This document shows, in pieces, positions 34,394 to 46,363 of a DNA stretch of 64,000 nt. A model generated the notes under the pieces. The model saw nothing but the letters and a program-made list of their open reading frames with translations, did not search any database and had not been told where the DNA came from. Made by a program: the position numbers and the translations under genes. The stretch is from Cocos nucifera. Taxonomy: Eukaryota > Streptophyta > Magnoliopsida > Arecales > Arecaceae. How positions within the stretch are numbered: position 1 is the first letter of the stretch; every line of letters starts with the position of its first letter. The DNA lies in assembly GCA_006176705.1 (NCBI GenBank), contig QRFJ01002106.1, forward strand, positions 1 through 64,000. The letters run 5' to 3'.

Positions 34394-35370
34394 CTGATGA
34401 AGTTTTACTATCTATCTTGAGCTAAAGATCAGAATCAATGGAATGGTTCTCTTTTCACTGTTCAAGCTCATCCGGCCAAAGTTCAATATGCCTTTAACAA
34501 GTTCTACGATCATTGGAAGAGGTCTAATGTTTATCATTGAGGAGATTATCTGACATACATTGACTGAAGATCATCCTCCTAGAATTCAACTAGAACAATG
34601 AAGCAACTTAGCTGAAATCTGGACTCATATATTGCTACTACAAGTGGTATCATATCAAGGTCGAACAATCCTCCAAACTTTGACAGGAGCTATTTTTCTC
34701 CCAACACATACCAAGATCAAGTGAGAGAGGCTAGTACTGATGCTAACTAAAATAGAAATTTAGAAGAAGGAGTTAGTACTGAGACTAACCATATAGAAGA
34801 ACCTGAGACCATAACTGATACTGATGCTGGTTTAAATTTAAATAAGATAGACAAAGAGAAGAAGAGAATAGATAATTTATCTGAGACATATAAACCTAAA
34901 GTCTCATTCTCTTCAACCCTAGAAGCTGGTTCATCTTGCAAAAAGCAAGGGGCATCCAATGAAGAGCCAATAGAATTGTTGAAGCCAGTTAATATTAATT
35001 TACCTCCAGAACTAAAGCCGCCTAAAGTTACATCGGAGTATGATGTTTAAAGCCGAATGACACCCTTTCGGTACCCATAACATCGGACCCAACTCCTAAC
35101 TCAGAAACTCAATTAATAAGCATTTTAGAAGAACAAATAAGAGAAATTCTTGACAAACAAGGATCTAACAATGGGGTCGCGAACTATCATCCAAAAATTA
35201 ATAACAAATTTATCAGCAAAGGGATCACAAGCTAATTTTCAAAGATTGGCAATTCAAAATCATTGAAATTTATCAATCCAATATATGTTATAGGATACGT
35301 AGAATCATGAAGTCTGGCTAAAGATATTAAACTTAGTGCTTCTGAAAGGCAACCTAGATCTTTATAATTT
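34394..35370 (+). pseudogene. Degraded reading frame of unknown origin
   Basis: From about 34480 one plus-strand frame stays protein-like for roughly 300 codons despite stops (near 34538, 34562, 34577, 34619 and 34748) and one shift near 35043. Early part: VQYAFNKFYDHWKRSNVYH. Middle (34760-35040): an acidic, Thr/Glu/Asn-rich, probably disordered segment. Late part: ILEEQIREILDKQ and SASERQPRSL. I do not recognise it. The disordered middle between two ordered ends would suit a retroelement or pararetrovirus-like polyprotein, but no RT, protease or zinc-knuckle motif is visible, so no family is assigned. Confidence 0.4.
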
Positions 35371-36360
35371 AATTTATTTTTATTTTTATTTATTTAGGTT
35401 TTTACTTTAGTTGTCATAGTGATGCCTATGTTAACTAAGTTGGAGGAAGAGCTAAAGCTTCAAGACCCATGCTGGACCATAAGCATATTGAGTCAGGTGT
35501 ATTCTTTTATATCTTTTATTGCATCCTTTATTCTTCTTTCTCCATTGAAAATAATATTGATTAAGTTGAAAAGAAGAATAATAAATTATTTAAAAAAAAT
35601 TTAAAAGTTTTCGAAGAAGTTAGTATTTAGCATTTAGGCATCTAATTATACTTAAGAATCGAGTTGAACCAAGTATTTTTTTAAAAGAAGAAAATTAATA
35701 TGTAGACCACATTGTTTATGAGATACCGAGGGATCAAGTATTAAGAAAATTTAATAAAAAATTTAGTCTAGAATATAAATAAGTTTTCTTAAGCATTTCT
35801 GATTTTTTCGACCAGCATCAAAGAAGAGTTTACTTTTTATAGGCTTGTATAGGATAACTATATATTTCTTCATTAGAATTATTTTTAAAATAAAATAGTT
35901 TTTAAATACTTCTCACTGAGTAACTAGATCTTTTTGTCTAAGCAAGCATTAAGTTTTGCATCAAAAGTTATGAAGGATAATGAAGCTCATTGTAAAGCTA
36001 CTCCTAACTTGTAGCCTATTTGATTTGAGCTAGTAAGCTCGAGGGATATTTTATATCTAGTATTCTAAAGCTAACTGATTTGGAAGTCATTAGCCCAAAA
36101 CTCACTACATGGATCAAGTAGAAAGCTAAAGGGATTATCACATTCAATTGTGGCACAATGTTAAAAAATATATATATTGATTTTCCATCGAGTAATCGGA
36201 TCTCATTGCTTAAGTAACGTATTCGCATAAAAAAATGGATAATATAAACAAAAAAAATTTAATAAATGAAAGATGGAAATAACAATACACTTACCTACGT
36301 AAAAGTTAGATGATTTAGAGATAAAAGTAGATAATTTAGAAAAAAATTAGATAAAGTTCG
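35371..36360. other. AT-rich unassigned stretch
   Basis: Very AT-rich, with no repeat match to the rest of the window. A 61-codon frame at 35419-35604 (plus) follows the degraded frame above. It has a polar N-terminus (MPMLTKLEEELKLQDPCW), one hydrophobic span (FISFIASFILLSPLKIIL) and a Lys/Arg-rich end. Nothing else supports it as a gene. Confidence 0.3.
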
Positions 36361-36762
36361 TGTTGCCTAGAAATATAGCAACCCAAGAGGGGATTGAATT
36401 AGGTTCTTTAAAATTCTTGGCCAAACTTATATTCTAAGTTAATATGCTTAAATTAATTTAACAAAACTACATGTGAGGTGATCAATATATGCAGCTGTGG
36501 ATTTGAGATATAAGATAAGCTTTGCAATAATTAAAATAATGCCAAGGAGAAACTAATACTAACTAAAGCAAGAATGAAAAGATAGAAACCAAAGCACACC
36601 ATAAATATAAGTAATTTATAGTGGTTTGGTGCAATCGTACACCTACATCCACTCTCCAAGCTCATCTTAAAAATTTCACTATAATTTTTCTAATTATAGT
36701 ATATTTATTTTTTCGAGCTCATAAACAAATCCAATTAGTTTTCAACAAAAGCACCAACCAAA
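36361..36762 (+). repeat. Unassigned repeat-like segment cut by L2a
   Basis: Contains the phrases AACCCAAGAGGGGATTGAATT and TTTATAGTGGTTTGGTGCAA...CCTACATCCACTCTCC. These resemble sequences I associate with dispersed plant LTRs; memory is the only support. Stops abruptly at the L2 LTR start (36763). Confidence 0.3.
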
Positions 36763-37818
36763 TGTTGAAAATTATATCTCAAAGCCAATCATCAGCTTGT
36801 TGATGGTTGAGCTCTTTTATGTACATGTATATGAATTAAAAATTAATAAAATATTATTTGGCCTTGATTAATCATAAATGTGTATATCTTCTAATGGACT
36901 ACTATATTATGATGAAATTCTTAGGACTATTTAAATTAATAAAAAAAATTTATCATTTACTACTTAAATCTATTCACGATCAAATGATATGCTATTACTA
37001 GGATGATAGCAATATTAAGTATAGATCATTGTACACCGTATAGATTGATTGTCCTCTTAACCAAGAAGTATAGAGGCACTGGTATGGCATGTAGGTGAGA
37101 TGTAGGAGTACATTTATACTGAACATGACCACTCCGGAGCATTCAGCTATCAAGTCTTGCTTTAAAGAGATATGGATATAATTAGTATCCCTCAAACTTC
37201 ATATCACCATGGTAACTTGCAAGCAACTCGCTATACTTTGGTGCCATACTATCTGAATTTTTAATTTAGTGATGAAAAATTTTTAGATGCAACCAAGTTT
37301 TATTAAGTCGGTGTATGATCAAGATGAGATTGACCACTCTAAGAGTTTGGAGATAATGCATCACTATATTTCAATTAAGAATAATCTTGGCCAGGATAGT
37401 CCATGTGATGGATTCAAAATTTGAAATACAATATGAACGACTTATTTAAGGTTGATAGTTAAATCCTAGATCATCCTCTAAGCATTCAGGGTCAAAGGGA
37501 TGAATTATATGATAACCATATTCTAATAGTTTTGAATGTTGCTTCAAGTAGTCGACCTATCCGGACATTGGGTACCATTGCTAGATGGTCACTTTGATTA
37601 GTACAAAAATTTATTTCGATGCTACCAACTTAGATTCAAAACTATGGGGTCACACTCAAAAGAAGTACCTATCTGATCATATAATTGATCGAGAGTCCCA
37701 TCGAATTGAAACTTTATGATCAAGAGTCTCACTGGGGTAGGACTCTATGATAAAGTGTCCCACTAAGCTAAGACTCTATGATGAAGAGTCATACTAGACT
37801 AGAACTGTGTGATCAAGA
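36763..37818 (+). repeat. LTR L2a, part 1
   Basis: Starts TGTTGAAAATTATATC and aligns with L2b (from 40433) over about 900 bp, including CATGGTAACTTGCAAGCAACTCG and TACTTTGGTGCCA. Interrupted at 37818 by solo LTR R with target duplication CAAGA. Its end carries most of a 31-bp tandem array not found in L2b. Confidence 0.75.
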
Positions 37819-40184
37819 TGTTAGATGAGTGCCCTAAAAGTTCGATTGGCCGACACTTGTAAAATACTTTATAAGGATATTTTTATAATTTTAACTTAAA
37901 ATTAATAAAAAAATTATTTTCTATCATATTATATATTTAAACTGTCTATGATACATCTATTAAGTTAACGGACATGATAACACATATTCTCAAGAGTTGA
38001 GAATTTAAGACATGCGTTATCATAACTAACTCATAAACTATTTTCGATCGTAGGACCATCACAAGAATGATGATCGATCCAGAAGATTGGTGTATGATCA
38101 CTTCATTAGGATAAATGAGTCTTGAGTCTATGGTGTGAAGACATTGGAGTAAGAGTACATGTATTTGTTGAGAACAAGGGCATTGAGCATGACCACTTCG
38201 AACAGTCACAAGGAAGTCTACCTTCTTGATGATGACTAGCTCGATGCTGCAGTTATGTGTGTAGTTCTTTGACTTGAGGTGCATCGACAGTTCATCTTGA
38301 GTATGTTATAGTTTAACTACACCATAACTTGATCTTCTAGCTATTTGAAATCTTGAGATTTATGTTGGCTATAGCATATTTATTGTAGGAATTGGATCAC
38401 ACGAATAAGGGATCTATTAACCTCAATAGAGGAGGAGTAGTTCGATGATGATCATAAGATTCAGTCCTTAAGCCCATGGCCATGGCAATGTGAATTAATA
38501 GAAAGAAGTTTCTATTAAGATTTCACACCAGATTTAAATCGAATGATTCATTCATGTGATGGGTGTTAATTCTAACAAGTTTACCTTGACCTTGATCCTA
38601 TCGAAACTCATGATAGAAGAACCCAATCACACAGGTAGCTACACCAAGAGGTTCATATTTGATTCTGATGGGTTACCACTATATATTGCTAGGTGTCACT
38701 GGTAGATTTTTGGATCAATTAGAATTATCTTGATGATCGATGATTCTAACTGGATGAATCAGAAAAGTTCTGATCCATCGAAATATGTTTCGATAATATC
38801 GATAATGGAGATCGTGACATATCTCATTATCTTATAAAATTGAACCTAACTGGATCACATAAATAAGAGTTTAGATCTAGATGACATCAATGGGGCTAAC
38901 CTGGTTTGTTTGATTTGGATAATTAGATCCAGTTAAGTTCAAGAAACTCATGCTAGCACATAATTGGACCTAACTTTCTCCTTCTATCATCTTTCTAGCT
39001 CATCTTGACTAAGTCAAATTTGATTTGGCTCATCCAAAAATCCTATATGGGTTTGTCTTAATCTGGTTAGAGCTTGTCCAAGTCAAATTAAGGCTTGTCC
39101 TGACTAGTTCAGGGCTTCTCTTAATCCCATCAAATGGGAATAGGAAAAGGATCAAATGTTGACACATTTTGTAGGAATTAAAGGAAAGGGGCGTGTGCCC
39201 CCTAGAGATTTTGTAGGGGCATGCGCCCCATGGTATTTCATGAGGGAGAGAAGGGCGCATACCCCCTTTGGTCATGTGCCCCATGGGGATAAGGGTGGAG
39301 GTGCCCATGTGGATAGAGTTTAGGTGTCTTGAAAAGTTCAAACACCTAGGGAGATAAGCCCATGTGCCAACACCCTTTCTTATCTAATCCTTGGTGCATT
39401 TTTTGTCTAATTTTGTGTGATAAAACTAGATGAAAAATAAAGTTTGGGCATGGAATTTGTGATTGCAGTCCTTTTGCTTTAAGCAAACAATTTGGTTAAA
39501 GCTCTAAGACTCCATGATGGTGTAGAAGTCTATTTAAAGACCTTGTGCCCTAGGGTTTGTAATCCCAATTGATCCCATGCCCATGCTCTACCTATTCTAC
39601 CATCTCTATGCCTCATCTTCTTCTCCTCTCCCTCTTCCTCATCCAAGAAGTTGGCAAAAATTTAGAGATCAAAAGTTGAGTCTTTGATCCTACAAAGCTG
39701 TGCCATTAGTTTCTGGATCGAGAGACATTCATGCTGCTGTCAAAGTTCTGTTCGAAGGAGCACTAGAAGATTTGTGATTTATTATTTTTGAGTTCAAATC
39801 TTGAAAAAGAGGGTGTTCAGATCCAACTCGAGTGGACTTAGGTAGAGGTCGGATGCGTACACGGCTTGCATCAGAACCTCGGATCATCGATAGATCATCA
39901 CTACAGGTAAATGATTTACTCGATCGGTAAAATATGATGTTACCATTTTATTTTAATTTTTTCTTTTATAATTAGATCAATCTAATTAGATCTAAGAACT
40001 TTTAAATCTAATCAGATTATAGATTTTTTTTAAAAAAATCTTGCTTTAGATCTGATTAGATCAAATCGATCCTACAGCAGGAACTAGAAGTTCCTTCACA
40101 AGAGTCCCACTGGACGGGAACTCTATGATCAGGAGTCTCACTAGATGCAGACCTTGTCACCAGGAGTTCTACTTGAATGGGACT
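37689..40184 (+). repeat. 31-bp tandem array split by solo LTR R
   Basis: Units at 37689, 37720, 37751 and 37782, then a unit from 37813 interrupted after six bases, resuming at 40104-40128; further units at 40129-40159 and 40160-40184 (partial). Unit pattern: TCAAGAGTCYCACT...GACTCTATGA. The 2280 bp between are LTR R plus its duplication. Confidence 0.85.
37819..40098 (+). repeat. Solo LTR R, diverged relative of family X
   Basis: 2280 bp, TGTTAGATGAGTGCCCT...CCTTCA, flanked by a perfect CAAGA duplication (37814-37818, 40099-40103). Same length and block order as family X LTRs but heavily diverged throughout, and the start motif differs (GATGAG for GATATATG). A GC-rich segment at 39185-39300 has repeated GCGCCCC/GTGCCCC words. 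The 115-codon antisense frame of family X is broken here, but a 112-codon antisense frame at 37946-38284 is open. Confidence 0.9.
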
Positions 40185-40432
40185 ATCTTTAAAGGATTAG
40201 TTAGCAATAAGATTGCTAATTAGCTCAATTTAATTGAGCAATAACGTTTGGATCAAGTCTAATTGAATTGGATTCAATTTGATTTGACCTAATTAGGTTA
40301 CGAGATGATATAATCACTAAGGGATCTTGCTTCCTGATTTGATCCGAATATTGACTTAATCAAATCTTGATTTGATTAAGTCAATTTAAAGTCTAATTGG
40401 ATTGAGTTTAATCTTACTAATTTAATTCTAAT
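40104..40432 (+). repeat. LTR L2a, part 2
   Basis: Continuation of L2a after R: end of the 31-bp array, then TTAGCAATAAGATTGCTAAT and TCTAATTGAATTGGATTCAA, which align with 41440-41560 of L2b. It ends where L2b starts, so L2b appears inserted in L2a or fused to it. Confidence 0.65.
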
Positions 40433-42775
40433 TATTGAAAAATATATCCTAAAGTCAATCATCTAAGTTGTAGATGATTGGAACATGTATATGAATTATC
40501 TAATAATAATAGTTATTTGGTTGGATCATCATAAAAGTTTTAACTTTCTTAAATAAACTCTTAAATTATGATTAAGTCCTTAGAACCACAATCAATTGAT
40601 AAAGAAGGATTTATCAAATGGTTTTTAAATAGTTCAGATCCAAATGATAAGTTATTAACAAGAAAGATAACTTATCGAGTGTAGGTCATTGTATGCCATA
40701 TGTATTGGTTGTCCTCGTAACCAAGTGGTGTGGAGATACTAATATGGCATTCAGATGGAATGTAGGAGTACATCTATACTGAACATGATCAATGTAGCTT
40801 TCTGCTGTCAAGAGTAGCTAGCTAAGGCTAATGAATATAAGTGTCCCTCCGACCTGAGATCACCATGGTGACTTGCAAGCAACTCACTATACTTTGGTGC
40901 CAGACTGCCTATATTTCTAATATAGATTCGAAAGGTTTCTGGATATGGTCAAGTAATTGTGAAATCAGTATGTTAGTCAAGATGAGATTGACCACTCCTG
41001 ATTAACTTTAGGAAGAGAATATCTCACAGTGTTTTAATTTAGCAAAACCTAGGCCTAGGTAATCCTCGTGAGGAGTCACGGGATTTACAAAATTTTGAAA
41101 TATAATATAGGTAACTTGTATAAGTGTTGATAGCTAACTCGAAGAAATCTTGAGTATTATTGATTAAAGGGATGAATTATATGGTAACCATAGGCTAGGA
41201 TTCTAAGAATGTTGCCTTGCATACATTTGACCTATCTGGACGTTAGGTATCATTGCTAGATGGTCATTTTGATTAGTATAGAAATTAGTTTTTATACTAC
41301 CAGCTTAGGTTCGAACCTATAGGGTTAAATACATAAGAGGTTGTAACCTGATTAGATGGTTGATCGATGATTTAGAATCATTTTAAGATCAAAAAATCAT
41401 TACGATTGATGTTTGACCTAATGCAAGTATTATAGGAAGATCGATTAGCAATTGAATTGCTAATTGACTCAATTTGATTAAGCAATTAGGCTGACATCAA
41501 GTTTAATTGAATTAGATTCAATAAGAATTAGTTTAGATTTAATTTGATTAAGTCTAATTGGTTTATTGGGTAAGGCAATTGCAAGAAAGAACAAGTCCCT
41601 GTTTGGCTAGAACTTGAGTGTACCTAATTTCTAATTTAAATAAAAATTAAATTTTATTTAAATATAATTAAATCTAATTTAATTAGACTTTTAATTAGAT
41701 TAGGATTGCTCATTAATTAGGTTGACTCAAAATAATTTTGAATTGGGTTTAAATGGTCATGACCTAGTCAAAATAGGAGAGTCCTAGTTAGACTAGGACT
41801 CTTCCCTTCCTTGTGCCACCTAAAAGCCCACATCCATAATTAGTTCCAAAAAAATTACATAGAGTTTTTCCCACACCTAAGAGTGTCCTCCATGCTCCTT
41901 AATCAAAAGAGTTTGGATTTAAATTTGACTTGGTCAAATTTGAATGTTTGTTTGAATGAGTCAAACTTTAAAGAGTTTTAATTTGTTAAAACTCTTCCCT
42001 TCTCTTTGACTTTTCTTTCCCACGCCCACCCATTTTTGTGCGACATTTTTTCAATTTTTTTCCATGGATTTCTCCTCCTCTTTTGTGTGCCTCTTCATGG
42101 TCTTCACACCATATTTTTAGGAGGTGGCATCCAAGAGTTGGACGCCATCCAAACCTCCTTGTTTGACTATGTCTTTTGACCTAGTCTTCTATACATAAAA
42201 AGGAGGATGCCTCCTTTCAGTTTTTTGGATGTGAAAAACCTAGAAAAAATCATAAAAAAATAGAGGAAAAGGAGGAAGAGGCATGCGAGGCTTTGGGCAC
42301 CATGATCCTTTAAGAAAATGCTTTGATATTGACATCAAAAGTAGATGCCTAAAAGAGACAAAGCACTTTGAGCGGATCTTCATTCGATAAACCTTTGATT
42401 TGTGTTGCAGCCTCGTGTGGACTATCTATAGAGGCTGGACACATGTATGGCTTCAAGACATAAGGACAACAATGGGACATAACCATGGTATTCTCGATCC
42501 ATGCAAAGGGAAGAGATTTGATCTCTTCTCTCACCTAGATGCGATCTAGGGTTTGATCTAGAACTATTCTATCTAGGATATTGATCTGACTAATACCAAT
42601 GCACTTTAATTTTTAGATTTATGTATGTATTATGACATATTATAGATTCTACATGTAGGGATTAGTAATTAGATTACATGCTTTAGTAGATTAAATAGTT
42701 TAATCTACTTCTTTTGTTGTGATTTATTTCAAAAAAAAATTTATAATACAACCATGAAATCCTGCATATTTTTCA
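40433..42775 (+). repeat. 5' LTR of element M (L2b)
   Basis: 2343 bp, from TATTGAAAAATATATCC (consensus TG mutated to TA) to ATATTTTTCA. Followed four bases later by a tRNA-primer site. A possible TATA sequence, CTATACATAAAAAGG, lies at about 42189-42203. Frames within it have no recognisable domain. Confidence 0.75.
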
Positions 42776-42779
42776 ATAG

Positions 42780-42792
42780 TGGTATTAGAGCA
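42780..42792 (+). promoter_or_regulatory. Primer-binding site of element M
   Basis: TGGTATTAGAGCA, one change from TGGTATCAGAGC (initiator Met-tRNA type), just after the LTR end. Confidence 0.75.
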
Positions 42793-45029
42793 TTTAGGTT
42801 CTTTTATAACATGATTATATTTTTATTAAAATAAATTTAAAATTAAAATTTTAAAGATTGCACATACTGATATAAGGTTGTCTTGCTGTAAGATTTATCC
42901 CTTACAGTGGAAAGGCTGTCCTAGTATGTGCTGATCTATAAAATTAAATCATGAATAAGTTAGATTTGATCTAAGAAAATTTATGATTTATTTTTTTGAT
43001 TTTAAATCTAAAATAGATAGATGTTAGATCTATTTTGGATGATTTAGATTAGATCTAAATAATATCGGGTTACACATACTGATAATAAGATTGTCCTGCT
43101 GTAAGATTTATCCCTTATTGTGGAGAGATTGTCCTAGTATATGTTGACCTGTATAACCTAGATCATAAATATATTAGATAAGATCTAATATAATTTATGA
43201 TTTATTTTTAAATTTTAAATCTAATATTAATTAATTTATTATCTGATTTTGTTCATTTAGATAAGATCTATATGATATGTTTCATGTTCTAGATCTAGAT
43301 CCTGATGTTGCATATGTTGATATGTAGTTTTTGTTTGTGAATCTAGTTTGAATGTGTATGATAAATTTGATTTATGAAAATTAAATTATGAACTCACTTT
43401 CTACAAAACCCTAGATTCAAAATCCTAGGATATGATTTAAATAATGAAATAAATTAGATCTAAAATTATGAACTGAATATGACTCAGTGTAAATTATTTA
43501 CATAACTTGAAAATATTTCAAATGTTAAATCAAAATATTATTCTATGGTACCAAATCCAAACCCATAAATTTTGAACTTAATTAAGAATTAAGTGATTGT
43601 TTAGCATCTAGGTTTGTGATTTAAAGAACCTAAGTCAATTTCATAAATCATGGGTTAATGGGTTATGGATTAGCTTTGATTAGCTCATTAACTAGGATAG
43701 ACCTAGGATTAGCTTAAATATAGACTAAGTTAAGAAATTGATCAATCTTAATTAATAGTTAATTAAGAGTAGGTCATTTTTTTTCTATAGATTAATTTAA
43801 TAGTTATAGTTGATCAAAGTCCATACATCTAACAAATGGATACTGATCATGGTTCAGTGGTCAAGCTTGAGTCTTTAGGTAGATCAAATCAAAACTAATA
43901 AATCAATTAGTGCCTAAGATAAGTTTGGCATTTTACACTAGTGGTTTTTAATTAGGAGCCTGCTTACCTGGCCATTTTTGATGGTGTCTAAGGCAAGCTT
44001 TGGCAAACCCTCCCACCGATCTTACTTACCTGGTCAATGTGGTTAATCAGCTTTTAAATAGGTTGCTCATTGATTTTTGTTAACCCATGTCACATAGAAA
44101 ATCAGTGAGATTGATTTTATTTAGTGAGACTGATCTAGGTGCCCATGAACTGATATTGATCCTAGTCCTTGTCAAAGACTTGAGAAGTTAGTGGAAGAAC
44201 TTGACTTGGTGAAGTCAGTGAAAGCAAATTGGTCCATGTCCTTTCTATCCTTAAATCATAAATAAATTTAAATCCTTTAAAATTATTATGTTCTTAAAAT
44301 GATAAAGTTATAAAAATAATTGAGTCATAGCCTCCCATTAAGGTGTTTGATAATGGGTCCATTAACTCAATAATCATTGGAGGCCCATAGGCCTGGTGCT
44401 TGTTGACTAATGAAATTCTCATTCATCATATGATGACTTGGATGTATCTCTCTAATGGTGGTTAGGTTGATCAACTATAGTTGAGCTTAATCATTCATTA
44501 GTTAGATGCACCAAGTATGCTTATGTTAATGGTTGGACCTAACTGGATCCTTACAGTGAAGGCCAAAGCCTACTGATTAGATTTCTAGGGCAAAACTAAC
44601 TTACTAAAAGTTGTTTAGAGAAATAATTGATTATGAACCTACCCTTAGATATACAAGGATTGACCAACCATAGTTGGGCTTGTGTGCAGTCTATGCAAAT
44701 TCTAGTACCCACTAAGAAATTAAAGTAATTTTTTGATTTAGAGGTAGAGGCTACCAATTTGAATAAAATAATGAGAGAACCTTTAGACTAAAGTCTAAGT
44801 CCTTTGGCTTAAAATAATTCATATACATTAGGTCTATATTATTTTTTTTATAGAATAAAGCTAAATCCTAATTGCTCTAATCACTGTCAGACAATGAAGA
44901 CTTATGGACCCAAATTCAATAATCAGTATCAGAAAGTTGAATTTGGTTCAACAGTACAAATGGATTCGTATTAGAACTTCTAAGTCCAGTCAAAATAATT
45001 AATCCAATATTGATCCAAATCAGGCATAA
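42793..45029 (+). other. Leader of element M with duplicated stem-loop region
   Basis: About 2.2 kb without a credible ORF. Two imperfect ~150-bp direct repeats (42861-43010 and 43073-43226) each contain a nested hairpin. The rest is AT-rich, with blocks shared with family X leaders near 43390-43450 and 43975-44050. The N-terminal gag that should follow is not recognisable; the region near 44880-45029 may be its remains. Confidence 0.6.
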
Positions 45030-46363
45030 TGCTTCTACTGTTAAAAGCACGATCATAGGAAGAAGAATTGTCTTGCTTTCCTTGACCATAACAGGATGAA
45101 CAAGAGAAAGGTTGCTTATTAAGGATGTTATATGATAGTGTCTTAAAATTTCTCTATATGTAATTCTACTACTTGGGTATTAGATACTAGTGGTCTTATG
45201 CAATTCATTGCAAAAATTTTAGGTAAGTAGAATATTTGAAAATGATGAGAGATTTCTGAAAGATAGGGAAGGAAGTCCTGCTCTAATCATAGCTTTAGAA
45301 ATTATCAAGCTTATTTTTTAAAGATGTCATTTTAGGTGATTATTACTATTGTCCATCATTTATGATAAATATGATCTCTATTGATCCTTTGGCCAGAGAT
45401 GGTTATCATTTATTAACAAGAAGATTATTGTGATATTATTATGAATAATATGAGAATAATACATGGATAATAAAGAAATGACATTTAACATTAACACAAC
45501 ATGTTAAATATAATGTATGCATTTAATAAATACCCAAGTTAGATTATGTCATGGATGTCTACATTTGGCATTATAGGCTTAGTCATCTTGATAAGAATAG
45601 GATAAATAGGTTAGCTTGAGTGGAAAACCTCAACATCAATGATTATGAATCATTGATAACTTGTGAGTCTTATCTTCTTGGGAAGATGACAAAGTCACCT
45701 TTTACTGAAAATGGTGAAGAAGCCGATAAAGTTCTAAGTCTCATACAAAGTGATGTATATGGACCTATGAACTCAAGTGCCAGAGGAAGATATCAATATT
45801 TCATTACAAACAATCTATCTGGGCATGGATGCATCTAGCCTAAATCATTTAAAATGTTAAAATAATTTAATAATAAAATTAGAAAACTAACTAAAAAAGA
45901 TATTAGAACTCTTCGATTAGATCGAGAAGGTGAATACTTATCTAGTGAATTTTTGACATATCTAAGAGAGAATGAGATTCTCCCTCAGTGGACCCTTTTC
46001 GATACATGGTGTATCGAAAAAAGAAATCAAACTTTGTTAGACATGGTTCGATCTCTGATGGGCTTTACTAGGCTGCTTGTTTCAGGATTAAGCTCTTGAG
46101 ACTACTTATTTTACTCAAAAAATTATTCTAAGTAAATGTATTGCAAAGAATCTATATGATATATGGATCATGATTAGACCTAGACTCTCTCACCTTTGGG
46201 TTTAGGGTTGTCAGGCCTACATCAAAGTTTGCACACAGATAAACTTGGATCATGGTCCAATAAGTATTTAAGGATTATTAATTCTATCAAACTTAAGAAT
46301 AAAAGTTGTTCTTAGCTGTATGGTATTTCTTTTGGAAAGGAGTTCCTTAGAGAAGGAACTAAT
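45030..46363 (+). pseudogene. Zinc knuckle, protease and integrase remnants of element M
   Basis: CFYC-stop-KHDHRKKNC at 45030-45080 is a decayed CCHC knuckle. WVLDTSG near 45175 is the protease active site. Several stops follow. An open stretch at 45620-45838 holds TCESYLLGKMTKSPF (pre-integrase) and IQSDVYGPMNSSARGRYQYF (first integrase Asp). Decayed integrase core and C-terminus continue to 46360 (LDREGEY near 45920). Cut by LTR N. Confidence 0.75.

Larger units (their letters stand above)
40433..46363 (+). mobile_element. Element M: L2-family Ty1/copia element, 5' part
   Basis: 5' LTR (40433-42775), PBS, long leader and a degraded gag-end/protease/integrase region, cut at 46364 by family X element N. 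The leader resembles the family X leader in places (the GGTGTCTAAGGYAAG block and the CCCTAGATTC... block), so the two families are related. Most of gag, RT, RNase H and the 3' LTR are not in the window. Confidence 0.75.

Noticed and set aside
39030..39341. 103-codon minus-strand frame in R
   Set aside because: Lies over the GC-rich repeat block of a solo LTR; no homologue in other LTR copies and low-complexity composition.
37689..40184. Possible CRISPR-like array (31-bp repeats)
   Set aside because: Units are contiguous with no spacers, imperfect, and lie within a plant LTR.
42349..42534. 61-codon minus-strand frame in the L2b LTR
   Set aside because: Short, antisense, and not open in any other copy visible here.
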